20,012 nucleotides of DNA from a virus (IMGVR_UViG_3300044858_002588:1-20012), one strand, 5' to 3'. Shown: positions 1 to 7,934, counted from the stretch's first letter. Program-made: numbers and translations. The notes: generated by a model not told the origin, from the sequence alone.

Positions 1-302
1 CCAAACCCTATTCCAAAAGCTACCCACATAGTTATATCAACTCCTAATAATTCCTGTGTAAATCTAAGCCCTACAAACAACAATAAAAGTGATAATACTA
101 TTGATGTCCAATTGTCTGTTATAAAGTATTTTAAATCAAATTTGCTTGGTGTTTTCGGGTTTTCTTTAATTGCTTTTCTAACCGATATTAAACGGTTTAC
201 AGCTAACCCTAATAAAGCAAATACACCACCTACAATAATTATAGCAATGTTTTCGGGTGTAGGCTCTAATCCGAATAGTTGTGTAAATAATAATTTTCCC
301 AT
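1..302 (-). CDS. Partial holin-like membrane protein, cut by the left edge
   Basis: An ATG at 302-300 opens a minus-strand frame that stays open for about 100 codons to the window edge, so the 3' end is missing. The protein has a short N-terminal segment, a hydrophobic stretch at about residues 18-36, a charged loop with a KTP-x-KFD-x-KYF motif at about 50-60, a second hydrophobic stretch at about 65-80, and the start of a third at about 91-100. A small protein with several membrane segments, placed after the fibre genes of a late operon, fits a holin or lysis-associated membrane protein. I infer this from topology and position; no holin motif is diagnostic. It starts two bases after the stop of the upstream gene. 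The plus-strand frame at 112-315 is only its antisense shadow. Confidence 0.7.
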   Translation of the reverse strand, partial: MGKLLFTQLFGLEPTPENIAIIIVGGVFALLGLAVNRLISVRKAIKENPKTPSKFDLKYFITDNWTSIVLSLLLLFVGLRFTQELLGVDITMWVAFGIGF

Positions 303-304
303 AA

Positions 305-1162
305 TTAATCTTTAAATACTTTTACTTTGAATAATGCGCTTGGTGGGTTAACTGTACCACCGTTTATATTAAAACATCTTATTTTTACTGTGTTTGTTGC
401 ACTTACCCATGCAAAATATGAAGCGTCTGCTACTGCTGCTGCATTAGGTATGCCTATGCTTACTACATCGCCATCTGTTGCGCCTGTTACTGTTAGGGTT
501 AAATCCTCGTAAGCATGTGCGCCTATACTGCCAAAGTTTAGGGTTGCTGAATTGCTTAAAAATGTTGGTTGTTCATACCAACTCACTTCATTTGTTAGTG
601 AGTTTCTTATTAAAAAAATAGCATTTGCATTGCCTTCATTTGGTAAATTATCTATTCTAATAGTTCCGCCTAATGGGTTGAGCATTATATCTGATTGGTT
701 TGTGTCAATCGCAGCACCTGTTATTTTTACTCCTAATTGGTGCGTAGATGTGCCATTAATTTCTACACCCCCATTTATTGTATCAGTTGATGTGCCTTTT
801 ATAAAAATAGTACCGTTATATTTTTGATAATTATTATAAAGTACGCTACTATCACTCCCTAATATTGTGTCAAATATCCAATAATCATTAAATGCAGGCG
901 TAAACTTCCATGCTTTAGCAGTAGTGTACATATTCATAGTATCGGCATAGGTGTACATCGCTGTACTATCTTTACTTATCAATATCAATCCCGATGAACG
1001 TGAAGTGTCTATTATGCTAATTGCTTTAACGGTATCAGACCCAAAGTTTCTAGTTGGCATACTAAAGTCCGTTAATCGTCTAAATTTTTTGTTTCCAATT
1101 CCTGTAAATTGTGCTTGAACACTAAAGGAAAACAACACTAAAATAATTGTTAATAATCTCAT
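305..1162 (-). CDS. Secreted fibre-like virion protein with signal peptide
   Basis: This 285-residue protein begins with a typical Sec signal peptide: Met-Arg, a leucine/isoleucine-rich core at about residues 3-15, and a VQAQ cleavage region near 17-19. The middle is rich in Ser, Thr, Asp and Asn and looks like an elongated beta-structured shaft. The last 85 or so residues form a compact beta-rich module (LNFGSI near the start, FKVKVF near the end), a C-terminal domain type I associate with phage and Bacteroidota surface proteins. Position after the adhesin genes and before the holin-like gene suggests a tail fibre, spike or adhesion protein. The signal peptide is odd for a virion protein assembled in the cytoplasm. 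It could instead be a host-exported surface protein. Function is inferred; the signal peptide is seen directly. Confidence 0.75.
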   Translation of the reverse strand: MRLLTIILVLFSFSVQAQFTGIGNKKFRRLTDFSMPTRNFGSDTVKAISIIDTSRSSGLILISKDSTAMYTYADTMNMYTTAKAWKFTPAFNDYWIFDTILGSDSSVLYNNYQKYNGTIFIKGTSTDTINGGVEINGTSTHQLGVKITGAAIDTNQSDIMLNPLGGTIRIDNLPNEGNANAIFLIRNSLTNEVSWYEQPTFLSNSATLNFGSIGAHAYEDLTLTVTGATDGDVVSIGIPNAAAVADASYFAWVSATNTVKIRCFNINGGTVNPPSALFKVKVFKD

Positions 1163-1181
1163 AATTATATTTATTGTAAAG

Positions 1182-1676
1182 TTAAATTAAATCAATTCTA
1201 ATCACAACAGTACCCTCTCCAAATATTTCTTCAAGTGCTTTTTTCGCCAAAACATGAAACATTACTTGACCTATTAAAGTATATTTGCCCATTTGAAAAG
1301 TAATGCCTTGACCTAATGGCGTGTCTTTTATTCCTTCATAATAAGCATCTACTTCCGCTTCCGCTTGTTTGGCAAATCCGCTCGCTAAATCAATTACTTT
1401 AGTCTGTGGCGCAAATACTTTGCTTAAAATAGTTTGTGTGTCTATTTGCTCTTCATTCTCATTAAGAATAGGTTGTTCAACTTCTACTTCCCATGCCATA
1501 CCCACTTTAGACCATTTAGTTTCTGCGTCTTTATCGGGGTAAAACTCGAATTCCAAAGTAATCCCTGTGCCTCTTAAAGCAGGTTCGGGTTTAAATCTGC
1601 AAAATATTCCTTGTGATGGTAAAGGTTGCCCACCATTTACATTAAATAATCCTGTCTTATTAATTAGTAGTGCCAT
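1182..1676 (-). CDS. Virion-cluster protein of unknown function
   Basis: This 164-residue soluble protein has no signal peptide, no membrane segment and no motif I recognise. The first half looks beta-rich, with alternating hydrophobic and charged residues around EFEFYP and WEVEVEQP. The second half contains a helix-prone acidic stretch (KQAEAEVDAYYEG) and ends in a beta strand, VVIRIDL. Its ATG shares one base with the stop codon of the upstream lectin-like gene, so the two are probably translationally coupled. It lies between two probable adhesion proteins, so a role in the tail tip, as a fibre base or as a fibre chaperone is possible. That is inference from position only. Confidence 0.65.
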   Translation of the reverse strand: MALLINKTGLFNVNGGQPLPSQGIFCRFKPEPALRGTGITLEFEFYPDKDAETKWSKVGMAWEVEVEQPILNENEEQIDTQTILSKVFAPQTKVIDLASGFAKQAEAEVDAYYEGIKDTPLGQGITFQMGKYTLIGQVMFHVLAKKALEEIFGEGTVVIRIDLI

Positions 1677-2518
1677 TATAAAGGTATTGTATAGTTAGAA
1701 AATACGTTAGTTCTTATTGTTGTTAAATCAGCTAATTTATCGCCATCGAATAAAACCACTTCTGAAATAAAGCCATTCCAAAATTGTCCTGCTTCGTTAG
1801 CGTTTGCACCTATTGTTACTCGGTCTATTCCTGTTGTGCCGGGATTGATTGCCGTAACATACAAGAAGTTGTTTATATTCATTCTTGAACTTGCTCCGTT
1901 GTAAGTAGCAAATTGAAATATAGGCAAGTTGGCACGATTAACAGGAGTATATGTACCTCCCGAATAATCGGCTGCTATATTACTTACTGCTCTCCATGAA
2001 TTACCTGCGCCTATATTTCCTAAAGAGCTTCTATTAGTGGTTGTGCCATCTAAACCATATTCAACGGTACTATTAAGCCCCTGCCATACTCCATAAGCAG
2101 TATAAGGTTGCGCCCTTAAAGTAAATGTAGAAGAAACTAATCGGTCATTTGTGCCATCATATCTTGCTGATAAGTTTCCGCTTGCATCTAATAACAAACT
2201 ACCACTACTTACTATTTGTGGTTGTTGTCCTGATGTTGCATTAGTAACATTAAATCCGTTACCGCTTTGGTCGTACCACGTAACTATAAATCCGTTACCT
2301 GCACCAACAAATGAAAGCAAAGCAGCAGTGTCTAAATTGTTACCACTAAATCCAATATCTTGTTGTGTATTATCGCCTGAACGCCTTACTCTTATACAAC
2401 TTCCTGTATACGCTGCTCTTAATCTTTTTAAGGATATGCCAAAAAAAGAATTAGGCACTAAATCCATTATGAACTGTGCTGATGCTGTAGAACCGTAATA
2501 TGTAAAGCGTTTAGACAT
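1676..2518 (-). CDS. Adhesin with arabinofuranosidase-like / lectin-like fold
   Basis: This 280-residue protein has an N-terminal signature seen in proteins related to the alpha-L-arabinofuranosidase B catalytic domain: LKRLRAAYTG, then CIRVRRSGDN, DIGF and WYDQSGNG within residues 30-90. The rest is beta-rich with many Gly, Asn and Thr, compatible with a concanavalin-like jelly roll (ARYDGTNDRL near 120, and EVVLFDGDKL near the C-terminus). Such domains occur in phage receptor-binding or tail proteins that touch surface polysaccharide. I cannot confirm catalytic residues, so it may bind rather than cut sugar. Its ATG overlaps the end of the upstream neck/fibre gene by 8 bases. The role as tail adhesin is inference from fold resemblance and position. 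Confidence 0.7.
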   Translation of the reverse strand: MSKRFTYYGSTASAQFIMDLVPNSFFGISLKRLRAAYTGSCIRVRRSGDNTQQDIGFSGNNLDTAALLSFVGAGNGFIVTWYDQSGNGFNVTNATSGQQPQIVSSGSLLLDASGNLSARYDGTNDRLVSSTFTLRAQPYTAYGVWQGLNSTVEYGLDGTTTNRSSLGNIGAGNSWRAVSNIAADYSGGTYTPVNRANLPIFQFATYNGASSRMNINNFLYVTAINPGTTGIDRVTIGANANEAGQFWNGFISEVVLFDGDKLADLTTIRTNVFSNYTIPL

Positions 2519-3968
2519 ACGTTCCGCTTATTTTATAAAATCCTGCACTTGCAAAAGATGTTCTAACCACTACTAAAGTATTACCAACACTCAAAGTAAA
2601 AGGCAATGTGGCAGGGCTTCCGTTTACCGTATAACTAATAGTTCCGCTTGCTCCATCTTGTGTTAATGTGGTGTACGTTCCTGCATTATCTGCATCAATA
2701 GTTATAGTTTGCATGGTATCGCTACCTGCTGCAAATATTCCTTTTAGAAATAAAGACTTGACCTGTGGCGTGCATACTATTGAACCGCCATAAGGTGTAC
2801 TTTCTGCACTACCATCGCTATCAGTCCAACTAACATTAGCAATAGTAGCGGATTTAGTTTGGTTACTTCTTACTGTTTCTGTTTGAATTAATGTTGGTAC
2901 GGTATTGAATAATTGAATAGTGCCATCGGGTGCGGTGAGATTATTACTGCTTTCGGCTAAGTATGAATTAACCCCACCTATATTGTTATTTGCACTATCT
3001 CTTAACTGTACTAAGGTATTATTTATTGTAATATTTTCGCTAGTTTCAGCTAAGATATTTTCTGTTTTTAAAGTATTGTTAGCCGTGTCTTTAATTACTG
3101 CAATACTATCCGATATCGTTTCGTTTTTACTTTGATTGCTTCTTACACTTACTGTTCTTAAATTACTGTTATCGCTTTTCTTTAAAGTAATATTTCCATC
3201 GGGTGCAATAATATCCTCAGTATCTCCGCTTGGTATATCGGTAGTTGATAAAATATTACCAGCTGTGTCTTTTAATACGGCTGTTGCATCATCGCACCCA
3301 TTACTTACTGTTATTGTTATGCTATCGGTGGCTGTTCCTGCTGAATTAGTTGCATTTCCTACAAATGTTTCTGTATTATTAACCACTACATTTACAACTC
3401 CTGTACTTCCTTGTAAAACTCCTAACCCACTTATAGTAACTTGGTTTACATTTTCTGCTATCCATGCTAATTCTATTTCAGTGCCTGATACTACATTGGT
3501 TTCGTTTGCAAATAACTTTATAGAAGGTGGTAAATCTACATTTATGTTACAGTCATTTGTGTTATAGGTTAATGCTAAACTAAAACTAAAGCCTGTTAAC
3601 GTTCCCGCCATTTGCCTTATCTCTGGTTCGGGACTTTCAAATCTAACATTTTCAAGGTTATCGTTTTGGTCTATTCTTGAAAGCAATTGCATTGCTAAAA
3701 TGCTCATTTCTTGCTTTAAATCTTCACGCTGTATCTCTGTGCTTTCTGGGCTATCTTGACCTACAAAAATTATAGGAAAAGAAATATTTATAACGTACTT
3801 ACTGTTGTTCGATTGTGGTAATGGTCTTGGCTCTAAAAGAAATATGTAAGGGCTTGGTTCGTTATAATCTAATGAAGCATCGGTTTTTCTGCCATGTAAA
3901 AACGTTCCGTTGGGGTTAACGTATTCGGCTGCATCTCTTATTATATTTACTAACTCCTTATAAGTCAT
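2511..3968 (-). CDS. Neck/tail-terminator-like module fused to Ig and fibre repeats
   Basis: I take the ATG at 3968, which gives 485 residues and an 11-base overlap with the connector gene. A farther in-frame ATG at 4013 would add 15 residues but deepen the overlap. Residues 1 to about 140 (TYKELVNIIRDAAE, then a beta-rich region ending LALTYNTNDC) look like a small neck or tail-completion protein. Residues about 148-221 resemble an Ig/PKD-like domain (SGTEIELAW, then AGTATDSITITV). Residues about 228-375 hold imperfect repeats: KDTAGN and KDTANN, APDGNI and APDGTI, VRSNQSK and VRSNQTK. The last 100 residues are another beta domain. The layout suggests a neck protein with decoration or fibre domains. 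The domain reading is inference from sequence pattern; the repeats are seen directly. Confidence 0.75.
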   Translation of the reverse strand: MTYKELVNIIRDAAEYVNPNGTFLHGRKTDASLDYNEPSPYIFLLEPRPLPQSNNSKYVINISFPIIFVGQDSPESTEIQREDLKQEMSILAMQLLSRIDQNDNLENVRFESPEPEIRQMAGTLTGFSFSLALTYNTNDCNINVDLPPSIKLFANETNVVSGTEIELAWIAENVNQVTISGLGVLQGSTGVVNVVVNNTETFVGNATNSAGTATDSITITVSNGCDDATAVLKDTAGNILSTTDIPSGDTEDIIAPDGNITLKKSDNSNLRTVSVRSNQSKNETISDSIAVIKDTANNTLKTENILAETSENITINNTLVQLRDSANNNIGGVNSYLAESSNNLTAPDGTIQLFNTVPTLIQTETVRSNQTKSATIANVSWTDSDGSAESTPYGGSIVCTPQVKSLFLKGIFAAGSDTMQTITIDADNAGTYTTLTQDGASGTISYTVNGSPATLPFTLSVGNTLVVVRTSFASAGFYKISGTYV

Positions 3969-4494
3969 GTCTGTAATCTCTTTCCTCGTAAAAATATCTA
4001 GTACGTTTAGCACCTACCCTTCCCACTATTAAGTTATTGCCGTTTTTCTTCGCACAAGGGTTCTCGTATTTTATGCCATCAAAAGTATAATTTGCTTTAT
4101 CAAGTGCTTTGTTCATTCTCAATAAATAGGCTTGTCCGTTGTTCTTGTAATGTTGCATGAACGCTGCTCTGTCTGTTGGGTCTACAGGTACGCTTGTATC
4201 TTCGTTCATTACCCTTAAGCCATATTGAGTTACGTTAATACCATGAACAGAATAAAACTGATAACAAGTAATAAAACATATCCATTGTTTAATATAATTT
4301 TCAAAGAATGCTTCTAATTCGGGAAAGTTACCGCTACCGCCAACAATGGCTTGAAGATTAGTATACATATCTTCATTTAATACAGGCTCAATTTGCAATT
4401 GTTCGGTATCGGTTATAATTGGATTAACTAACCTATCCTCTATATTATTGCTAAATTGACATTTATCAACTAAATCTTGCTTATTGACTAACAT
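3958..4494 (-). CDS. Head-tail connector (adaptor) protein
   Basis: This 178-residue protein directly follows the portal gene and overlaps it by 14 bases. It is mostly helical, with an N-terminal segment (LVNKQDLVDKC), an acidic linker, a segment LNEDMYTNLQAI, an aromatic-rich helix (YIKQWICFITCYQFYSVHG), and a basic C-terminus ending YEERDYRHDL. This fits the helical connector proteins that sit under the portal in many tailed phages, of which Bacteroidota versions are common. The place between portal and neck module agrees with that. No catalytic motif is expected. The assignment rests on size, helical pattern and neighbours, so the family is inferred. Confidence 0.75.
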   Translation of the reverse strand: MLVNKQDLVDKCQFSNNIEDRLVNPIITDTEQLQIEPVLNEDMYTNLQAIVGGSGNFPELEAFFENYIKQWICFITCYQFYSVHGINVTQYGLRVMNEDTSVPVDPTDRAAFMQHYKNNGQAYLLRMNKALDKANYTFDGIKYENPCAKKNGNNLIVGRVGAKRTRYFYEERDYRHDL

Positions 4495-5668
4495 TGTTGT
4501 TTTGATTTAATGCAGTTAATACTTTTGGTGGTAAACCAAAATAGATATTCCTTATTTCATCTTCTGTTAAGTAATTCATTAACACAGGGTCAGCTACTAA
4601 TGCAGGCTGAAACTGTGTAATCTCTAAATTCAACTCTGGAAAGATAGTTTTTAAACATTCTGTAATAAATCTTTGGTCTGAATTAACGGTATTAATTAAT
4701 TCTTTTTGAGAGTTACTTAATGCTTGTTGATTGCCTAAAACTGTTGCCTCACTAAATCCAATTAGTACAGGTGGTACTTTCATTAACCTACATACGTTTC
4801 TATCTATTAATTCTCTTTTAGCGTTTGAAGCATCTATAATACCTTTTGTATCAAATGGTTGATAGATAGGCACTTCTTCTTTATTGTTTGCAAAAAATGT
4901 AAGTAAACTAAATCGTGTACTTAATCCATCACCATCTTTTTTCGCTCCTGTAAACTCGGTTAATAAGTCGTCTATGTATTGCTTATAAGTCTTGCCTGTT
5001 TCATCTTCAATAACTTGGTTTGGATTGCCAATAAACGTCATTGAACCGCTTGTTAAAAATCCATTCCATGTAATTTCTAAATCCATTTTGCTTAGTTCGG
5101 CACTTGTAATAATGTCTTCAATGCCTGCAAAATAATCAGGTATAGGGTAGTATGGATTTTCAGCACTCTTTTTAAAAAAGTAGGCTATTTCGCCATCGGG
5201 TGCAGTTAGTATTGTGTTTTCTCTTTTGTAAATAGGATATTGTTTCCATTTAATTTCTTCAAATTTAGCGGTGAATAACGTTGGATTGTACCAAATTCCC
5301 TCACCATCTTTGTCTTTTCGGCACTTATCTAACGCTAAAACCTTTGCTTTTGGCTTGTTAAATCCATCTCTTTGTATGAATAAAGCAAAACCTTTGAAGT
5401 ATGATTGCTGAATACTAACATCATAAAGAAATTGATTGCCTGTTTGATGTTCGTTAAACTTAAATTGCTGTGTGGTTTCATCTACAAAGCCATCTGCTTC
5501 TATGTATTGAGCGTATTTATTTAATGCTAGTTTAGCTGTTCCGCTTTCATTTACCCACTTTACTAACTTATTTGGTAAATAATTGTCTTTGCCATAAAAA
5601 ATATAGGGCTTACTTCCTAAATCTTTTACGATTTCGACAAACCTATTTAGAAATTTCATTAATTTCAT
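4481..5668 (-). CDS. Phage portal protein
   Basis: This 395-residue protein forms the dodecameric ring at the head vertex through which DNA enters and leaves. Features typical of portals are an N-terminal region with KWVNESGTAKLALNKYAQYI, a beta-rich wing, a long clip/stem region near SAELSKMDLEITWNGFLTSG, and the C-terminal crown part DRNVCRLMKVPPVLIGFSEA followed by SNSQKELINTVN. The phrase RLMKVPPVLIG is close to the 'ALGVPPxLLG' region of HK97-type portals. Its ATG at 5668 overlaps the TGA of the GT25 gene (ATGA), and its end overlaps the connector gene. It is a little short for a portal but within the Bacteroidota range. The unusual point is that it follows rather than precedes the protease and capsid genes. 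Confidence 0.92.
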   Translation of the reverse strand: MKLMKFLNRFVEIVKDLGSKPYIFYGKDNYLPNKLVKWVNESGTAKLALNKYAQYIEADGFVDETTQQFKFNEHQTGNQFLYDVSIQQSYFKGFALFIQRDGFNKPKAKVLALDKCRKDKDGEGIWYNPTLFTAKFEEIKWKQYPIYKRENTILTAPDGEIAYFFKKSAENPYYPIPDYFAGIEDIITSAELSKMDLEITWNGFLTSGSMTFIGNPNQVIEDETGKTYKQYIDDLLTEFTGAKKDGDGLSTRFSLLTFFANNKEEVPIYQPFDTKGIIDASNAKRELIDRNVCRLMKVPPVLIGFSEATVLGNQQALSNSQKELINTVNSDQRFITECLKTIFPELNLEITQFQPALVADPVLMNYLTEDEIRNIYFGLPPKVLTALNQNNNVSQ

Positions 5669-6267
5669 TCCGATAAATGTTTGATTTTACGATGACTATT
5701 AGTAATATACGAATAACCATCTCTATGTAAAATTAATTTATTGGCTGCAACGTAGTTATTCATTGCAGCACTTATTTTTATCAATGCTGCATCTGCTGTG
5801 TGTTCTAATTTTTCCCACTCATTTAAGATAATATCATAAACGCTTGAATTAACTAAATAGCCAAACGTTCCCCAATGTCCGAATGAACGGTTAAGATGTT
5901 TGCTGTAAAATTTAGTAGGACGTGCGGGTGTTCCAGATAAATAAAATATATCCCATTTATCGGACAACTCATTTAAACACAGTTGTAATTTATTGTCGAA
6001 GTCTTTTACTAATTCTACATCGTCCTCTAAAATTAAAACGTATGGCAACATTAATTCTTTTGCCATCTGTAAAACTTTTATGTGAGAAAGCACACAGCCT
6101 AAACCGCCTTGCCCCATTTTGTTATAAGATAAGGCGTAGCCATCAACAGCTTCAATTCTTACTAACTTTTTTTCTGTCTTGTTTTTCTCAAATGTTTCTC
6201 TTCTTTCGGTTGCTCGGTCAAGGTTGATATAGTAGATGGTGTCAACGTTTCCGATTTTGGCTGTTCG
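5665..6267 (-). CDS. GT25-family glycosyltransferase, read by -1 frameshift
   Basis: This is the trans-frame part of a glycosyltransferase family 25 enzyme. The frame reads IYYINLDRATERRETFEK from 6237, then IEAVDGYA, GGLGCVLSH, LILEDDVEL and a C-terminal LILHRDGYSYI. These match the family order: nucleotide-sugar-binding N-terminus, AVDG, GC-x-LSH and the acidic LEDD metal/donor site. The first ATG in this frame is at 6117, which would cut off the N-terminus and leave 150 residues. Upstream, the frame is open back to a TAA at 6360-6358 with no ATG, GTG or TTG. A -1 shift from the preceding glycosyltransferase gene at the A9 tract enters this frame at 6267 and adds 200 residues. Rare-codon initiation, sequence error or a recent mutation are alternatives. 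Family is confident; the translation route is inferred. Confidence 0.8.
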   Translation of the reverse strand, partial: RTAKIGNVDTIYYINLDRATERRETFEKNKTEKKLVRIEAVDGYALSYNKMGQGGLGCVLSHIKVLQMAKELMLPYVLILEDDVELVKDFDNKLQLCLNELSDKWDIFYLSGTPARPTKFYSKHLNRSFGHWGTFGYLVNSSVYDIILNEWEKLEHTADAALIKISAAMNNYVAANKLILHRDGYSYITNSHRKIKHLSE

Positions 6268-7934
6268 TTTTTTTTTATTTCTGCTTCCGCAATTACCAAG
6301 TGCGCATACTTTGGTAGGCTTGCAATATATTCTAATTCCTGCTGTGTAGTCTTGTTGTTAATAGTGATAACTGTATTTGCACCGATTACTTTAACTCCGA
6401 AATATTGTGGATTTGGTTTTAACATTTTAATTGATTTTTGATTTACTAAATTAACTAATTTATTCGTATTTAATTTAAGATTTGATTTATTGTTATTCCA
6501 ATTGCTAATATATTCTTGTAGTTCTGCTTTGGACATCTTCTGTACTTTTTGCCATTCGTTTTGATTGGCTTTAAAATGTGGGTGAGTATTAGAACTGTCC
6601 AAACTAATATAGTGATCTAAATGAAATAGTTTGCCCTTTATTCGTTCTACTTTATAGCCTAGTGTTTCAAATCTGTATTTGCGCTCTAAATCTTCTGCAC
6701 CGTAGCTTATAAAGTTTTCGTTTTCACCGCCTGCATCTATAAAAGACTTTTTGTTATAAGCAATCGCACCGCCAACACTTAAGAAGTCTTGTTTGCGTGT
6801 ACCTACGTATTCCTTTTTAAGTTGTCCAACGTCTTTGTATTTGTAAATAGTATTGATTTCTGTACGTGGGACTCGTGCAAATCTGCCATCGTAAGGGTAA
6901 ACAAAGTCCACACCTTTTCTTAGTTTATCAATTGCTAAAAATAATTGAACTGGTGAAATAAAAACATCTGCATCGTAATTAATTACATAGGGTGTTTCTG
7001 CTAAACAAGTTAATTCGTTTAACATCTTAGTTCGGTGAAAGTATTTTAAATCAAATTCAACACGCCTTACGTTGTTTTCAAGATACTTAAAATGTGAACC
7101 CATTTCACCCACAATAATATTGGTGTCAAAATACTTTTGTAAGAACTCAATACATAAAAGCATATTTTCTTCTCGGTGTGGGTGGTCGTATTTTACAGGA
7201 ATAATAAACGTGGTATCTTTTAAATCAATCTTTTGTTTGTGGTCTTGAATAATCCATCTTTTAGGGTAAAAGTCTTCATCGTTGTTCTCTAATAATTTGC
7301 CCGCAAACAAAGCATTTGGTCTAATTACATTACAGTCGCCTAAATATGCGCCCCACCAACTAAACGTACTATTTGCCATTATAACGTCCTGACACGATGC
7401 CATTGATATAAGCTGTTCAATAGGGCTACCTTGAATGAAGGTTACGTTAGGCAAGCCCTCAAAGTGTATTTTACAGTATTCAAAATCATCTGTGTAAATA
7501 TTTACTTCACGTTCAATTCCTAATTTAATTAAAGCGTTTAAGTAGTAATTGATTTCTAAAAGCACATAGTTTGGGTTGTCAACATAGTCTCCACGCCTTA
7601 CCGATATGCCTATTTTATTATTCTTTTGAATGCCTTTTAGTGTAAATAATCTTTCATAAAAATATCCTTCACTTTGCAACCACCCTAGTATATCATAATT
7701 GCCATCATTGTATAATTCTTTAAACTGGTTAAGGTCATAATGATAATTTACTTCATTAATAACCTTGCCAGTTATGTTTATTTGTTCGGGCAAACCTTCA
7801 AAATATTCTGCATATTGCCAATTAGGTATAACGACTTTATGATTAAACCATTTTCCCAAACCCATCAATGAGGCAATCTGGAATAACTGATTACCTAAGT
7901 TACCGTAGCTGCCTAACTTACTAAATGTTATCAT
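6162..7934 (-). CDS. Bifunctional GT11 fucosyltransferase-like / GT-A glycosyltransferase
   Basis: This is a 590-residue fusion. Residues 1-230 match glycosyltransferase family 11 (alpha-1,2-fucosyltransferase type): GNLGNQLFQIA near 11, ISVRRGDY near 110 (the GDP-sugar site) and NSTFSWWGAYL near 188. Residues about 240-480 are a GT-A fold transferase of GT2/GT7 type: FIIPVKYDHPHREEN, a DAD metal-binding motif at 321-323, then SVGGAIAYNKKSF and ISYGAEDLERKYR. Residues about 504-550 form a separate small module (FGVKVIGANTVITINN, then TTQQELEYIASL). The final 34 residues in this frame are charged and low-complexity. They overlap, in another frame, the conserved start of the GT25 enzyme. Its ATG overlaps the preceding methyltransferase stop (ATGA). 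It probably builds a fucosylated glycan on a virion or host surface acceptor; the acceptor is unknown. Confidence 0.88.
   Translation of the reverse strand: MITFSKLGSYGNLGNQLFQIASLMGLGKWFNHKVVIPNWQYAEYFEGLPEQINITGKVINEVNYHYDLNQFKELYNDGNYDILGWLQSEGYFYERLFTLKGIQKNNKIGISVRRGDYVDNPNYVLLEINYYLNALIKLGIEREVNIYTDDFEYCKIHFEGLPNVTFIQGSPIEQLISMASCQDVIMANSTFSWWGAYLGDCNVIRPNALFAGKLLENNDEDFYPKRWIIQDHKQKIDLKDTTFIIPVKYDHPHREENMLLCIEFLQKYFDTNIIVGEMGSHFKYLENNVRRVEFDLKYFHRTKMLNELTCLAETPYVINYDADVFISPVQLFLAIDKLRKGVDFVYPYDGRFARVPRTEINTIYKYKDVGQLKKEYVGTRKQDFLSVGGAIAYNKKSFIDAGGENENFISYGAEDLERKYRFETLGYKVERIKGKLFHLDHYISLDSSNTHPHFKANQNEWQKVQKMSKAELQEYISNWNNNKSNLKLNTNKLVNLVNQKSIKMLKPNPQYFGVKVIGANTVITINNKTTQQELEYIASLPKYAHLVIAEAEIKKNEQPKSETLTPSTISTLTEQPKEEKHLRKTRQKKS
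6267..6276 (-). other. Candidate -1 frameshift / slippage site (A9 tract)
   Basis: On the minus strand nine A residues are followed by C. In the frame of the 590-codon gene this reads AAA AAA AAC, giving two overlapping slippery heptamers, A AAA AAA (6276-6270) and A AAA AAC (6273-6267). A -1 shift here moves ribosomes into the GT25 frame. Downstream, TCGG at 6254-6251 can pair with CCGA at 6217-6214, and GTTGA at 6246-6242 can pair with TCAAC at 6227-6223. This forms a two-part stem that starts 12 bases after the heptamer. A run of nine A is also long enough for transcriptional slippage, and is a common site of sequencing error. Confidence 0.55.

Noticed and set aside
112-315. Plus-strand frame of 67 codons at the left edge
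   Set aside because: It is antisense to the partial holin-like gene, whose minus-strand frame has clear membrane segments and is well spaced from its neighbour.
2900-3260. DNA direct repeats as a mobile or regulatory element
   Set aside because: The similar stretches are codons of repeated protein motifs in the fibre part, not a separate DNA element.
3136-3567. Plus-strand frame of 143 codons
   Set aside because: It lies wholly antisense to the neck/fibre gene and its hydrophobic make-up mirrors the Asn/Thr/Ser-rich codons opposite; no start context or domain supports it.
3969-4013. Longer start of the neck/fibre gene
   Set aside because: The ATG at 3968 gives a normal short overlap with the connector gene; the longer start would overlap by 56 bases.
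5922-6227. Plus-strand frame of 101 codons opposite the GT25 gene
   Set aside because: The minus-strand GT25 motifs are clear and continuous here, so the plus frame is a shadow.
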